DNA from: an uncultured Collinsella sp.
GTDB lineage: Bacteria > Actinomycetota > Coriobacteriia > Coriobacteriales > Coriobacteriaceae
NCBI GenBank assembly: GCA_902482035.1
Contig: CABSYW010000016.1
Coordinates: 1-52,819 of the forward strand
Length of the DNA: 52,819 nt
Reading direction: 5' to 3'
Shown here: in pieces, positions 26,387-35,188 of the stretch
How the letters are laid out: the number at the start of each line of letters is the position of its first letter
Numbering within the stretch: position 1 is the first letter of the stretch
Notes under the pieces: generated by a model
The model's database searches: none
Told to the model about the DNA's origin: nothing
The model's input: the letters and a program-made list of their open reading frames with translations, nothing else
Made by a program: the position numbers and the translations under genes

Positions 26387-28110
26387 TGAGGTTTCTAAAG
26401 CCATATCGAGGGCTTGTCGCAGTGACGCTGCTGGTGCTGCTGGTGGATAACGTCGGTACGCTGCTGGTTCCCACGATGCTGGCGAACATGGTCAACACCG
26501 GTATTACCACGGGCGATGTCGACTACATTTTACGCAACGGCCTATACATGTTTATTGCGACCAGCATGGCTAGCGGCGGCACGGTGCTGGGCTGCTATCT
26601 TTCGGCGCGCCTGGCCGCCAACGTGGCTTGCGATATCCGCAATGCCGTGTACGACAAATCGCTCGAGCTCGCGGCCAGCGATTTTGAGCGCTTTGGCACC
26701 GGATCGATGATCACGCGTTCGCTCAACGACATCAACGTGATTCAGCAGGCGATTCTGCAGACGATTCAGCTGGTGCTGCCCGTGCCGTTTTTGGCTGTGG
26801 CGGGCATCATCTTCGCCTGGTTTATCGATCCTGCCATGGGCACGCTGCTGGGCGTAGTCGTTGCGATTGTGCTGGTGGCGGCGGTCTTTACGGTTGCCAA
26901 CGCGGCTCCGATCTTTATGCGCTTGCAGAGCTTTATCGACCGCATGAACGTGGTGCTGCGCGAAAACATCGTGGGCGTGCGCGTCATCCGTGCGTTTAAC
27001 AAGGAACGCCATGAGGAGCAACGCCTAGACGAGGTGTTTAGCGATTACGCGGCCAACGCCATCAAGGTCAACCACCTGTTTGTGGGTCTCGACAGTTCCA
27101 GCTTCTTTTTGATGAATATCGCCGAGGTGGCGGTGCTGTGGGTGGGCGGCAACCGCGCGGGCGTCCACGCCATGCAAATCGGCAGCATCTCGGCCGTGTT
27201 GGAATACGCGATCTTGATCCTGTTCTTTGTGATGATGGCGCAGATGGTGATTCTGACGCTTCCGCGCGCTGCGGCGTGCCTCAACCGAGCGCAACAGCTG
27301 CTCGAAATCGAGCCGAGCATCGTGGACGGCAAGGCAACGCTGGGCGACGGGGCGCCTGAGTCCGCAGATGGTGCCGACGCGGTTGCCGTGTTCGACCATA
27401 TGTCGTTCCGTTTTGACGATGCCGACGAGGACACCCTGTGCGACCTGAGCTTTGCCTGTCGCCGTGGCCAGACCACGGCGATTGTAGGCTCAACGGGCTC
27501 GGGCAAGTCAACGGTGGCCAAGCTCTTGTTGCGTTTCCACGATGCCACGAAGGGCGCCATTCGCCTGAACGGCGTTGACCTGCGCGACCTTTCGCAAGGT
27601 GAGATTCGCGGGCATATCGCTTACGTGCCGCAGAAGGCGTGGCTGTTCTCGGGTACGGTGGCGAGCAACCTGCGCTTTGGCAACGAGGGCGCGACCGAGG
27701 CTGACATGCTCCATGCGCTGGAGGTTGCCCAGAGCACCTTTGTGCTCGATCAGCCCCAGGGGCTCGATACTCCGGTATCCCAGGGCGGCACGAACTTCTC
27801 GGGCGGTCAGCGCCAGCGCCTGGCGATCGCCCGCGCACTCATGAAGCATGCCGATCTATATATCTTCGATGACAGTTTTTCGGCCCTGGACTTTAAGACC
27901 GATGCCGCCCTGCGCCATGCGCTGCAGGACGAGACGCGCGATGCCGCGGTGCTCATCATCGCGCAACGTATCTCGACTATTTTGCATGCCGATCAGATCG
28001 TGGTGCTCAAAGACGGCGAGATCGTGGGCCTAGGCACGCGCGACGAGCTCATGGAAACCTGCGAGGTGTACCGCGCTATCGCGGAATCGCAGATGAAGGG
28101 AGGTGAGTAG
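26374..28110 (+). CDS. ABC exporter half-transporter, degenerate-site subunit (pair 1)
   Basis: A 578-residue protein with six membrane helices (1-320) and a nucleotide-binding domain. Walker A is GSTGSGKST, the signature is FSGGQRQR, and Walker B ends FDDS, where Asp replaces the catalytic Glu. This is typical of one half of a heterodimeric exporter. The GTG at 26374 follows GAGGGGGA and overlaps marR; an ATG 12 bases later is the alternative. The partner starts two bases after its stop. Likely export of drugs, lipids or peptides; substrate unknown. Confidence 0.87.
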   Translation: MRLLMRFLKPYRGLVAVTLLVLLVDNVGTLLVPTMLANMVNTGITTGDVDYILRNGLYMFIATSMASGGTVLGCYLSARLAANVACDIRNAVYDKSLELAASDFERFGTGSMITRSLNDINVIQQAILQTIQLVLPVPFLAVAGIIFAWFIDPAMGTLLGVVVAIVLVAAVFTVANAAPIFMRLQSFIDRMNVVLRENIVGVRVIRAFNKERHEEQRLDEVFSDYAANAIKVNHLFVGLDSSSFFLMNIAEVAVLWVGGNRAGVHAMQIGSISAVLEYAILILFFVMMAQMVILTLPRAAACLNRAQQLLEIEPSIVDGKATLGDGAPESADGADAVAVFDHMSFRFDDADEDTLCDLSFACRRGQTTAIVGSTGSGKSTVAKLLLRFHDATKGAIRLNGVDLRDLSQGEIRGHIAYVPQKAWLFSGTVASNLRFGNEGATEADMLHALEVAQSTFVLDQPQGLDTPVSQGGTNFSGGQRQRLAIARALMKHADLYIFDDSFSALDFKTDAALRHALQDETRDAAVLIIAQRISTILHADQIVVLKDGEIVGLGTRDELMETCEVYRAIAESQMKGGE

Positions 28111-28111
28111 C

Positions 28112-30112
28112 ATGACCGAGGAGCTCAAGAAGCAGGCCATCGCCGAGGATGCCGCGGTTGCAGAGACAGTTGAGGAGACGGGCGCCACACCCGGCCTGGA
28201 CGAAGCCGCCAAGGCGGCGGAGCGCGAGGCTCGCCGCCAAGCGCTCTACGAGGAAAACGAGCGCGCCGAGGACGAGCGCGCCCGCGCCGAGGCAGAGCGT
28301 ATGCGCGACGTGGACGACGAAGACGAGGACGAGACGCCTCGGGATACCTGGGCGACGGTGCGCCGCCTGTGGAGTGAGGCCGCCGGCGACCATTGGCGCT
28401 TCTATATCGTGTTCGCGAGCATTGTGTTCTATGTCATCTTTAACACTGCCGCGCCGGCATATAGCGCCCGCGTGATCGATGAGCTGTGGGGCCACATTCA
28501 GGTAGCGTTTGTCAACAACGCCACTTTCAGCATCACCTGGGAGAACTGCGGCAAGACCATTTTCGTCTACTTTATGATCTGGACTGCCGCTGCCTCGTTC
28601 TATGCGCTCCAGAGCTTTTTGATGTCGAGCGTGGCCGAACGCCTCAACCTGCGTCTACGCAACCGCATTGCACAAAAGCTCAACCGTCTGCCGCTTGCCT
28701 ATTTTGACGCGCATCGTCCCGGCGAGGTCGTCAGCCGTGCGACCAACGACTTGGACAAGATGTCCGAGAGCATGCAGCGCGGCTTGCTGCAGCTTCTGGT
28801 GTCGATCGGTACCATGGTGGGCGCCGTGAGCGTGATGTTCGTGTTTAGCGTGCCGCTCACGCTAGTCTTTTTGTTCTTTACGGCACTGTCGCTGCTGGTG
28901 ACGAAGGTCGTCTCGCGCCGCACACACGATGTGACGGGTGAGCGACAGGAGTGGGTGTCCAAGATTACGAGTGCGGTCGAGGAAGGCTATTCGGGCCGTC
29001 TGGTGATCCGCGCGTTTAACCGCGAACGTCAGAGCTCCGCTGAGGTGCACGAGGCTTCGAAGGAACTGGCTCGTGTGAGCACCAAGGCCGACTTTATGAT
29101 CAATGCTGTCGGCCCCGCGGTGCGCTTTATCGGCCGTTTGGCGCAGATCGTTATTGCGCTTGTGGGCTGCAGCATGCTGGTTGCCGGTCACATGACCGTC
29201 GGCGTGTTCCAGGCGTTCTTCCAGTTTATCTACGAGGCGTCCGAGCCCATGACGCAGTTGTCGTTTACCTTCAACTCGCTGCAGAGTGCGCTGGCGAGTG
29301 CAGAGCGCGTGTTCGACCTGCTCGATGAGCCCGAGATGGAGGCCGATCCGCTGCCGGACAAGGCCGCCAAGCTGCCGGGTCGCGTGGAGGGCCGCGTCTC
29401 CTTTGAGCATGTGCGCTTTGGTTATTCGCCCGACAAGCCGCTTATGCGCGACGTGTCGTTTACCGCCGAGCCGGGCCAGAAGATTGCCGTGGTGGGAACC
29501 ACGGGCGCAGGCAAGACGACGCTCATCAACCTGCTCATGCGCTTCTACGAGATTGACGGCGGGCGTATTACGCTCGACGGCGTGGATACGAGCCGCATGG
29601 ACCGCGGCGAGCTACGGCAGCAGTTTGGCATGGTGCTGCAGGACGCCTGGCTGTTCGATGGCACGATTGCCGAAAACATCGCCTACGGCTGTCCCGAGGC
29701 GACGCGCGACGAGATCGTGGCCGCCGCTCGTGCCGCGCAGGTCGACTTCTTTGTGCGCACCATGCCGCAGGGCTACGACACGCGCGTGGCCAACGATGCC
29801 GAAAGCATCAGCCAGGGCCAGCGTCAGCTGCTGACCATCGCACGCGTGCTGCTCAACAACCCGGCGATTCTCATCCTGGACGAGGCGACCTCAAGCGTGG
29901 ACACGCGTACCGAGCTTGCCATCGGCCGTGCCATGGATGCGCTTATGCGCGGGCGCACGAGCTTTGTGATCGCACACCGCCTGTCGACGATTGTGGATGC
30001 CGACCTGATCTTGGTCATGGATCACGGCAACATTATCGAGCAGGGCACGCATAAGGAGCTGCTGGCTGCCGAGGGTGCCTACGCCGACCTCTATCTGAGC
30101 CAGTTCGCATAA
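28112..30112 (+). CDS. ABC exporter half-transporter, catalytic-site subunit (pair 1)
   Basis: A 666-residue partner. Walker A GTTGAGKTT, signature SQGQRQ and Walker B LDEATSS with the catalytic Glu complete the functional ATP site of the heterodimer. It has an N-terminal extension of about 90 residues, highly acidic and Arg/Glu-rich (probable coiled coil, DVDDEDEDE near residue 70), before the first membrane helix. The ATG at 28112 follows GGGAGGTGAG; a GTG 9 bases earlier is the alternative. Confidence 0.87.
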   Translation: MTEELKKQAIAEDAAVAETVEETGATPGLDEAAKAAEREARRQALYEENERAEDERARAEAERMRDVDDEDEDETPRDTWATVRRLWSEAAGDHWRFYIVFASIVFYVIFNTAAPAYSARVIDELWGHIQVAFVNNATFSITWENCGKTIFVYFMIWTAAASFYALQSFLMSSVAERLNLRLRNRIAQKLNRLPLAYFDAHRPGEVVSRATNDLDKMSESMQRGLLQLLVSIGTMVGAVSVMFVFSVPLTLVFLFFTALSLLVTKVVSRRTHDVTGERQEWVSKITSAVEEGYSGRLVIRAFNRERQSSAEVHEASKELARVSTKADFMINAVGPAVRFIGRLAQIVIALVGCSMLVAGHMTVGVFQAFFQFIYEASEPMTQLSFTFNSLQSALASAERVFDLLDEPEMEADPLPDKAAKLPGRVEGRVSFEHVRFGYSPDKPLMRDVSFTAEPGQKIAVVGTTGAGKTTLINLLMRFYEIDGGRITLDGVDTSRMDRGELRQQFGMVLQDAWLFDGTIAENIAYGCPEATRDEIVAAARAAQVDFFVRTMPQGYDTRVANDAESISQGQRQLLTIARVLLNNPAILILDEATSSVDTRTELAIGRAMDALMRGRTSFVIAHRLSTIVDADLILVMDHGNIIEQGTHKELLAAEGAYADLYLSQFA

Positions 30113-30198
30113 TGTGACAAAGGGACAGTCCCACATGTCGCATCAACGCAAAGGCGCGCCGGGGATGAATTCCCTGGCGCGCCTTCTTGTGTTGATGC
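30113..30198. terminator. terminator region between ABC pair 1 and the acetyltransferase gene
   Basis: AAGGCGCGCC (30151) pairs with GGCGCGCCTT (30185), with further pairing inside (GGGGA / TTCCC) and outside (CATCAAC / GTTGATG). Before it, GGGAC-A-GTCCC at 30122 forms a small hairpin with the same GGGAC core seen elsewhere. It serves convergent genes. Confidence 0.7.
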
Positions 30199-30219
30199 GG
30201 GCTTGTGCCGTTCGCAGCC

Positions 30220-30924
30220 CTAGCGTTCGTCCGCGAGCTTGGCGACGAGGGCCTTGAGCTCGGCCACCTCTCGCTCGAGCTCCTTGACGCGGCGGGCATT
30301 CTCGGTGATGCCCTGGCGGTTGAGCGCGGATTGCTCGGCGGCATCGTCGGGCATGTACTCGCGATGCTGCTTGGCATCGAAGCTCTCCTCGAACACGCGG
30401 CAGCCGTTGCGCTTGATGATGCGTCCCGGCACGCCAACAACGGTGCAGTTGTCGGGCACGTCCTTAACGACGACCGAGTTGCCGCCGATCTTGACGTTGT
30501 TGCCGATGCGGATGTTGCCGAGCACCTTGGCGCCCGTGCCCACGGTGACGTTATCGCCGAGCGTTGGGTGGCGTTTGCCGGTCTCGTTGCCGGTGCCGCC
30601 GAGCGTAACGCCCTGGTAAAGCACACAGTTGTCGCCCACAATGGTGGTCTCGCCGATGACGACGCCCATGGCGTGGTCGATAAAGAAGTGCTTACCGATC
30701 TGTGCGGCGGGATGAATCTCGACGCCGGTGATATGACGGGTGATTTGCGAGAGCACGCGGGCGAGCGAGCGATGTCCATGCTCCCACAGCCAGTGCTCGG
30801 GCACGTGGTTCCACTTGGCGTGCAGGCCAGGATAGGAAAGGAAGATGACCAGACCGTTTTGCGCGGCGGGGTCCTGCGCTTGGACGGTCTTGATGTCCTC
30901 GCGAATGGTATTGATAAAGCTCAC
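30220..30924 (-). CDS. cysE: serine O-acetyltransferase
   Basis: A 234-residue protein of the short (EpsC-like) CysE type. The left-handed beta-helix hexapeptide repeats run from about residue 75 to 175 (IHPAAQIGKHFFIDHAMGVV, GVTLGGTG, GDNVTVGTGAKVLGNI), with the catalytic His in DHAMG. The GTG at 30924 is chosen because AAGGGAGGG lies before it; an upstream reading frame is not required. The C-terminal tail beyond 200 is a predicted coiled coil (VKELEREVAELKALVAKL). It makes O-acetylserine for cysteine synthesis; no cysteine synthase lies next to it. Confidence 0.88.
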   Translation of the reverse strand: MSFINTIREDIKTVQAQDPAAQNGLVIFLSYPGLHAKWNHVPEHWLWEHGHRSLARVLSQITRHITGVEIHPAAQIGKHFFIDHAMGVVIGETTIVGDNCVLYQGVTLGGTGNETGKRHPTLGDNVTVGTGAKVLGNIRIGNNVKIGGNSVVVKDVPDNCTVVGVPGRIIKRNGCRVFEESFDAKQHREYMPDDAAEQSALNRQGITENARRVKELEREVAELKALVAKLADER

Positions 30925-31147
30925 CGGCCGCCCTCCCTTAGCGCCATGGCAATGCGATTCAATAAAGTATAGCGATTCGCTAGGGATTAGGAAGGACAAT
31001 CTTGGCGGCATTGCGCGACAGGTGTCAGTTATGCAAACTTGCTGGTAATGGAGTCATGCTTTTGTGGGGTTGCGCACGAGGGGACGCCGCAACCGTATAC
31101 TGGTCAACTTGGACGTATCCGCGCCCACAACTGAGAGGTTTTACTTC

Positions 31148-31795
31148 ATGGGTTTCATTAATTTTATCGCCGAGCTGCTCAAAGATCCGCGCACCGCGAT
31201 TGCCAGCTGGATCGCCGCCGGCCCGCTTATGGCCTACGGCTGCGTGTTCCTGATCATCTTTATCGAGACGGGCGTGGTGTTCTTCCCGTTCCTTCCCGGC
31301 GATTCACTGCTGTTCGCCTCGGGTTTCTTTGCCCACAATGGCGGCTTTAACATCGTGGCGCTTCTGGCTACCGCATGGGCCGCTGCCATTTTGGGCGATC
31401 AGTGCAATTTTATGATCGGTCACTTCTTTGGCAAAAAGATCATCGCTTCGGGCAAGGTTAAGGCCATGACGCCCGAGCGCATCAAAAAGTCCGAGGACTT
31501 CTTGGACAAGTGGGGTCACCTGGCCATCTTCCTGGGTCGCTTCTTCCCGTTTATCCGCACCTTTGTGCCCTTTATCGCTGGCATGGGCGGCATGCACTGG
31601 CGCAACTTTGTCATCTACAACGTACTGGGTGGTATTACCTGGTCAACGCTCTTTACACTGCTGGGCTACTTCTTTGGTGGCATTCCCTTTGTGCAGGAGC
31701 ACTTTGAGTTGCTGATTGTTGGCATCGTTGCCGTGTCGATCATTCCGACTGTGGTCGGTCTGGTTAAGGCTAAGCTGGGCAAAAAGAACGCGTAA
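31148..31795 (+). CDS. DedA-family membrane protein
   Basis: A 215-residue protein with about five or six hydrophobic segments. FFPFLPGDSLLFASG near residue 42 and GRFFPFIRTFVPFIAGMGGM near 130 are the paired DedA motifs, including the essential arginines. The family moves undecaprenyl phosphate or phospholipids between membrane leaflets and supports proton-motive-force balance. GAGAGG lies 11 bases before the ATG, a slightly long spacing. Confidence 0.9.
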   Translation: MGFINFIAELLKDPRTAIASWIAAGPLMAYGCVFLIIFIETGVVFFPFLPGDSLLFASGFFAHNGGFNIVALLATAWAAAILGDQCNFMIGHFFGKKIIASGKVKAMTPERIKKSEDFLDKWGHLAIFLGRFFPFIRTFVPFIAGMGGMHWRNFVIYNVLGGITWSTLFTLLGYFFGGIPFVQEHFELLIVGIVAVSIIPTVVGLVKAKLGKKNA

Positions 31796-31827
31796 CTCGA
31801 GCCAGCGCGCAAACCGTGCAGTCAAGG

Positions 31828-31856
31828 CCCGTCACCGCTTGCGGTGGCGGGCCTCT
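31828..31856 (+). terminator. dedA terminator
   Basis: GGCCCGTCACCG pairs with CGGTGGCGGGCC (one G-T position) around CTTG, followed by TCTTTACTT. Confidence 0.75.
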
Positions 31857-32083
31857 TTACTTCGGTCAAATGAAAATACTTTAGTTAGTTAAAGAAAAAC
31901 GTTTTATCCGACGCGCGTGCGGAGTACAATCTCGTGCATGCGAATCGACGTGCCATCGGCTTTGATGCTGTTCGCGTGTCCCGTCCGGCTCTGCGCTCCG
32001 GGCGTGCGACGTTGCGACGCGGCCGGCCTCGGTCCTTGCGTGCGGGTTCGCGAGTTTGCAACTGTGTATGTAAGGAGCGGCAT

Positions 32084-33136
32084 ATGACTGTCGAGAAGAA
32101 GGATATCGATTGGGGTAGCCTCGGCTTTGGCTACATGAAGACCGATTACAGCTACGAGGCCCATTGGAAGGATGGCGAGTGGGACGAGGGCGGCCTGACC
32201 ACCGACCACACCCTGCACGTCTCCGAGTGCGGCGGCATCTTCCATTACTGCCAGGAGATCTTTGAGGGCCTGAAGGCCTACACCGCCGAGGACGGCAGCA
32301 TCGTCTGCTTCCGTCCCGACATGAACGCCGAGCGCATGTATAACTCTGCGCAGCGCCTCGAGATGCCCCCGTTCCCCAAGGACAAGTTCGTTGAGGCCGT
32401 CAAGCAGGTCGTTTCTGCCAACGCCGCCTGGGTTCCGCCCTTCGGTTCCGGCGCGACCCTGTACGTGCGTCCGTTTATGATCGGCTCCGGTGACGTGATC
32501 GGCGTGGCTCCCGCTCCTGAGTACACGTTCCGCATTCTCGTGACCCCGGTCGGTCCGTACTTTAAGGGTGGCCTCAAGCCCGTCAAGCTGCGCGTTTCCG
32601 AGTACGACCGCGCCGCACCGCACGGCACCGGCAATATCAAGGCCGGCCTGAACTACGCCATGTCCCTCAAGCCCACGATGGAGGCCCATCGCGAGGGCTA
32701 TGCCGAGAACCTGTATCTCGACTCCGAGTCCCGCACCTATGTCGAGGAGACCGGTGGCGCCAACGTCCTGTTCGTGAAAGAGGACGGCACGCTCGTCGTT
32801 CCGCAGTCGCACACCGACTCCATCCTGCCCTCTATCACCCGTCGTTCGCTCGTTCAGGTTGCTCAGGACCTGGGCATGACCGTTGACCAGCGCCCCGTCG
32901 AGTGGGCCGAGGTCAAGGCCGGCACCTTTGTGGAGTGCGGCCTGTGCGGCACCGCTGCCGTCATCTCTCCGGTTGGCGAAATCGACAACAAGGTTTACGG
33001 CGCCGACGAGACCGTGACCTTCCCGGCTGGATACACCGAGATCGGCCCTGTGATGAAGAAGCTTCGCGAGACCCTGACGGGCATCCAGTCTGGTGCTGTC
33101 GAGGACAAGCACAACTGGGTTTACACCGTCGCGTAA
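32084..33136 (+). CDS. ilvE: branched-chain amino acid aminotransferase
   Basis: A 350-residue class IV (fold type IV) PLP enzyme of the longer ilvE form. The PLP lysine lies in GNIKAGLNYA near residue 188, preceded by an arginine region, and YVEETGGANVLFV near 225 is the family signature. GIFHYCQEIFEGLKAY near 55 and LCGTAAVISPVG near 285 are also typical. It catalyses the last step of valine, leucine and isoleucine synthesis or their first breakdown step. AAGGAGCGG precedes the ATG at 32084; the longer frame upstream is promoter sequence. Confidence 0.93.
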   Translation: MTVEKKDIDWGSLGFGYMKTDYSYEAHWKDGEWDEGGLTTDHTLHVSECGGIFHYCQEIFEGLKAYTAEDGSIVCFRPDMNAERMYNSAQRLEMPPFPKDKFVEAVKQVVSANAAWVPPFGSGATLYVRPFMIGSGDVIGVAPAPEYTFRILVTPVGPYFKGGLKPVKLRVSEYDRAAPHGTGNIKAGLNYAMSLKPTMEAHREGYAENLYLDSESRTYVEETGGANVLFVKEDGTLVVPQSHTDSILPSITRRSLVQVAQDLGMTVDQRPVEWAEVKAGTFVECGLCGTAAVISPVGEIDNKVYGADETVTFPAGYTEIGPVMKKLRETLTGIQSGAVEDKHNWVYTVA

Positions 33137-33152
33137 GCTGTCTTAGCTGTCC

Positions 33153-33277
33153 GGCCCGAGGGCGACCTTCCTTTCCGGCGCGTCCTCGGACATGAAAGAA
33201 CCTCCGCTGCTCACTACGTGCGGCGGGGGTTCTTTCGTCCTGCGGAGTGCGCCGGAAAGGAAGGTCGCCCTCGGGCC
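33153..33277. repeat. 125-bp nested inverted repeat after ilvE
   Basis: Perfect 29-bp arms (33153-33181 and 33249-33277) enclose a smaller stem GAAAGAACC / GGTTCTTTC (33194-33236) that is the likely ilvE terminator. It starts 17 bases after the stop codon. The element at 51690-51814 has the same total length and plan with different arm sequence. Confidence 0.85.
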
Positions 33278-33329
33278 AGCGTTACCTCGGCGCTGCCGTT
33301 GCGGGCAATATGGATCTGAATAAAGATGA

Positions 33330-33360
33330 AGCGCGGCCTTTTAGGCCGCTCTTTTGTTTT
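33330..33360 (+). terminator. short hairpin with T-tract
   Basis: AGCGCGGCCT / AGGCCGCT with a minimal loop is followed by CTTTTGTTTT. It is a good intrinsic terminator in the plus direction but no gene directly precedes it; it may be a backup for ilvE. Confidence 0.6.
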
Positions 33361-33389
33361 GGTTCGCGCCATGTGGGGGTGGTGGCGAC

Positions 33390-33590
33390 GTGCATTTTTG
33401 CGAGTATTCTGCAGTCGAAGGCCCCTGCATACCGACCTCGGGCAAAAAATCGGGATTTCTCGATGTTTTCTACGGATGATGGGCGGGGCTATGGGCTGAC
33501 AGCGTTTGATTTGCAGGGATATTCGCGGTCTTTGGCATTTATCGTGGCGCCCGAAGCTCTTGGTTATGTTGAATACTCCTAAAAATGCAC
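33390..33590. mobile_element. 201-bp element with 20-bp terminal inverted repeats (MITE-like or structured RNA)
   Basis: The ends are GTGCATTTTTGCGAGTATTC (33390-33409) and GAATACTCCTAAAAATGCAC (33571-33590), complementary over 20 bases apart from the central two. The interior is AT-richer than the surroundings. It can encode a 39-residue peptide (33463-33582) whose stop lies in the right arm, but there is no good ribosome site. I see no target duplication. Whether it moves, folds as RNA, or both cannot be told from one copy. Confidence 0.5.
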
Positions 33591-33621
33591 GGCGCTTAGA
33601 GGGGGACCTTCGCGAAAAAGG

Positions 33622-33660
33622 AAACCGCCCCGTCGAAGTATGCATTCGACGGGGCGGTTT
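33622..33660 (-). terminator. lemA terminator
   Basis: A perfect 16-bp stem, AAACCGCCCCGTCGAA with TTCGACGGGGCGGTTT and a 7-nt loop, 37 bases past the minus-strand lemA stop, with TCC-TTTTT following in that direction. Confidence 0.85.
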
Positions 33661-33696
33661 ATGCATTTGGCCGATTAAGGATGCGCTGCCAAACTA

Positions 33697-34248
33697 CTAG
33701 AACTTTACGGTCGGGGCCTGGCGGGCTGCTTCGGCGGCCTCGAAGCCCTGGCGCTCCTTAAACTGGAAGATGCCGGCAAAGATGACAGCCGGGAACGTCT
33801 GAATGGCGTTGTTGTAGCTGAGTACGCAGTCGTTGTAGCTCTGGCGTGCATAGCTAATCTTGTTTTCGGTATCCTCGAGCGATGCCTGCAACTGCGTAAA
33901 GTTGGTGTTTGCCTTAAGATCGGGATAGGCCTCGGCTACGGCGAAGAGCTGGCGCAGTGCACCGGTCAGCACGTTGTCGGCTTCCATCTTGGCCTCGGGC
34001 GTGGTGGCCTTGACGGCGGTGTTACGCGCGCTGATCACGGCGGAGAGCGTCTCCTGCTCGTGCTTGGCGTAGCCCTTGACGGTCTCGACCAGGTTGGGAA
34101 TCAGGTCGTTGCGGCGCTGCAGCTGCGTATCGATGTTCTGCCAGGCGTTATCGATGCGGTTACGCTTGGTGACCATGTTGTTGTAGATGCCGGCGATGGC
34201 GCAGACAATCACAATGATAACAACGATGCCGATGATGACGGTAATCAT
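33697..34248 (-). CDS. lemA: LemA-family membrane protein
   Basis: A 183-residue protein: N-terminal membrane helix (residues 3-22, rich in Ile/Val), then an extracytoplasmic or cytoplasmic helical bundle with the family landmarks NRIDNAWQNIDTQLQRRNDLIPNL-like order near 30-50, ISARNTAVKA and the C-terminal Phe-Pro region (IQTFPAVIFAGIF). CGGAGACA precedes the ATG at 34248. LemA function is not settled; it often accompanies membrane stress proteins, but here it stands alone. Confidence 0.9.
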   Translation of the reverse strand: MITVIIGIVVIIVIVCAIAGIYNNMVTKRNRIDNAWQNIDTQLQRRNDLIPNLVETVKGYAKHEQETLSAVISARNTAVKATTPEAKMEADNVLTGALRQLFAVAEAYPDLKANTNFTQLQASLEDTENKISYARQSYNDCVLSYNNAIQTFPAVIFAGIFQFKERQGFEAAEAARQAPTVKF

Positions 34249-34459
34249 GATGTCTCCGTTTCGAATGGCCGCGGCGGCATGCGCCAGCTGCCGTTGGTAT
34301 AACGCTACTAGTATACCCGCAACGTTTTGCCGTGCCGAACTTTCCGGTAAGCGTTGTGTTTTCGGCGGGGTTGGCACCGGGGCAAAGCGCGCGAGGTACA
34401 GGTGTAAGATATGCGACAGATTGACGAGTGTTGTCTTTGCCCTGAGGATGGCGATACCA

Positions 34460-35044
34460 GTGGACCTTCGCATTAAGAAAACCTACCGCGCCCTGTTCGA
34501 TGCCTTCACCGAGCTTCTCGAGGAGCATCGTTTTGAGGACCTGACGGTTGCCATGCTGTGCGACCGCGCCATGATTCGCCGCACGACGTTCTACAAGCAC
34601 TTTCGCGACAAGAACGATTACTTTGCCTTTTATATCGATGAGCTCATGTCGGGCTTGCCGCAAAAACAGCCCGATGAGGCCGGCGCAGTGTCTGCCGAGG
34701 ACGTGCGCGCGCTTCGGCACGCGATTTTGGACGATGCCATGGATTTGATTCTGGCGCACGAGCAGCTCATGGATAACATTTTGGCAAGCAGCATGTCTGG
34801 CATGTTGACCAACGTTATTTGCGACCGTATTGCCCGCTCCATCCGCGAGCGTGTGATGAACGTGCTTGCCGAGGATGCCCTGGCCCCCGTGTCACTCGAG
34901 ACGACGTCTGAGTTTGTCGCCGGCGGTATTATTCGACTTTTCACGATATGGTGGGAATCGGGCCACGATCTTGAGCGTCGACCCGAGATGGCCGACGTGG
35001 TCGATGCACTGTTCGAGCGGACCATGACACCGGTGCATCACTAA
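34460..35044 (+). CDS. TetR-family transcriptional regulator
   Basis: A 194-residue protein with an N-terminal TetR helix-turn-helix: RIKKTYRALFDAFTELLEE, then LCDRAMIRRTTFYKHFRDK. The start is uncertain: GTG at 34460 has GAGGA 11 bases upstream and gives the usual TetR N-terminus, while ATG at 34448 overlaps that same site. It is divergent from lemA and followed by a tRNA gene on the other strand. The C-terminal domain gives no clue to its ligand. Confidence 0.8.
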   Translation: MDLRIKKTYRALFDAFTELLEEHRFEDLTVAMLCDRAMIRRTTFYKHFRDKNDYFAFYIDELMSGLPQKQPDEAGAVSAEDVRALRHAILDDAMDLILAHEQLMDNILASSMSGMLTNVICDRIARSIRERVMNVLAEDALAPVSLETTSEFVAGGIIRLFTIWWESGHDLERRPEMADVVDALFERTMTPVHH

Positions 35045-35047
35045 AAG

Positions 35048-35137
35048 TGGCGGAGAGAGGGGGATTCGAACCCCCGGAACGCTCTCGCGCTCAACGGTTT
35101 TCAAGACCGCCGCATTCAACCGCTCTGCCATCTCTCC
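35048..35137 (-). tRNA. tRNA-Ser (UGA)
   Basis: The minus strand folds as a class II tRNA: acceptor GGAGAGA / TCTCTCC, anticodon loop CTTGAAA giving UGA, a long variable arm (GAGCGCGAGAGCGTT region), and a T-arm GGGGGTTCGAATCCCCC. Discriminator G and an encoded CCA (35048-35050) are present. It lies between the TetR gene and tadA-glxK. Confidence 0.95.
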
Positions 35138-35188
35138 GTGAGTCGTAATGATAGCATCGTTTTGAATCTGCAACAGGGAAGGCGAACG

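Noticed and set aside
33247..33582. 111-codon frame between ilvE and lemA as a gene
   Set aside because: It begins inside the arm of an inverted repeat and crosses a terminator hairpin; only the last 39 codons within the 201-bp element deserve mention.
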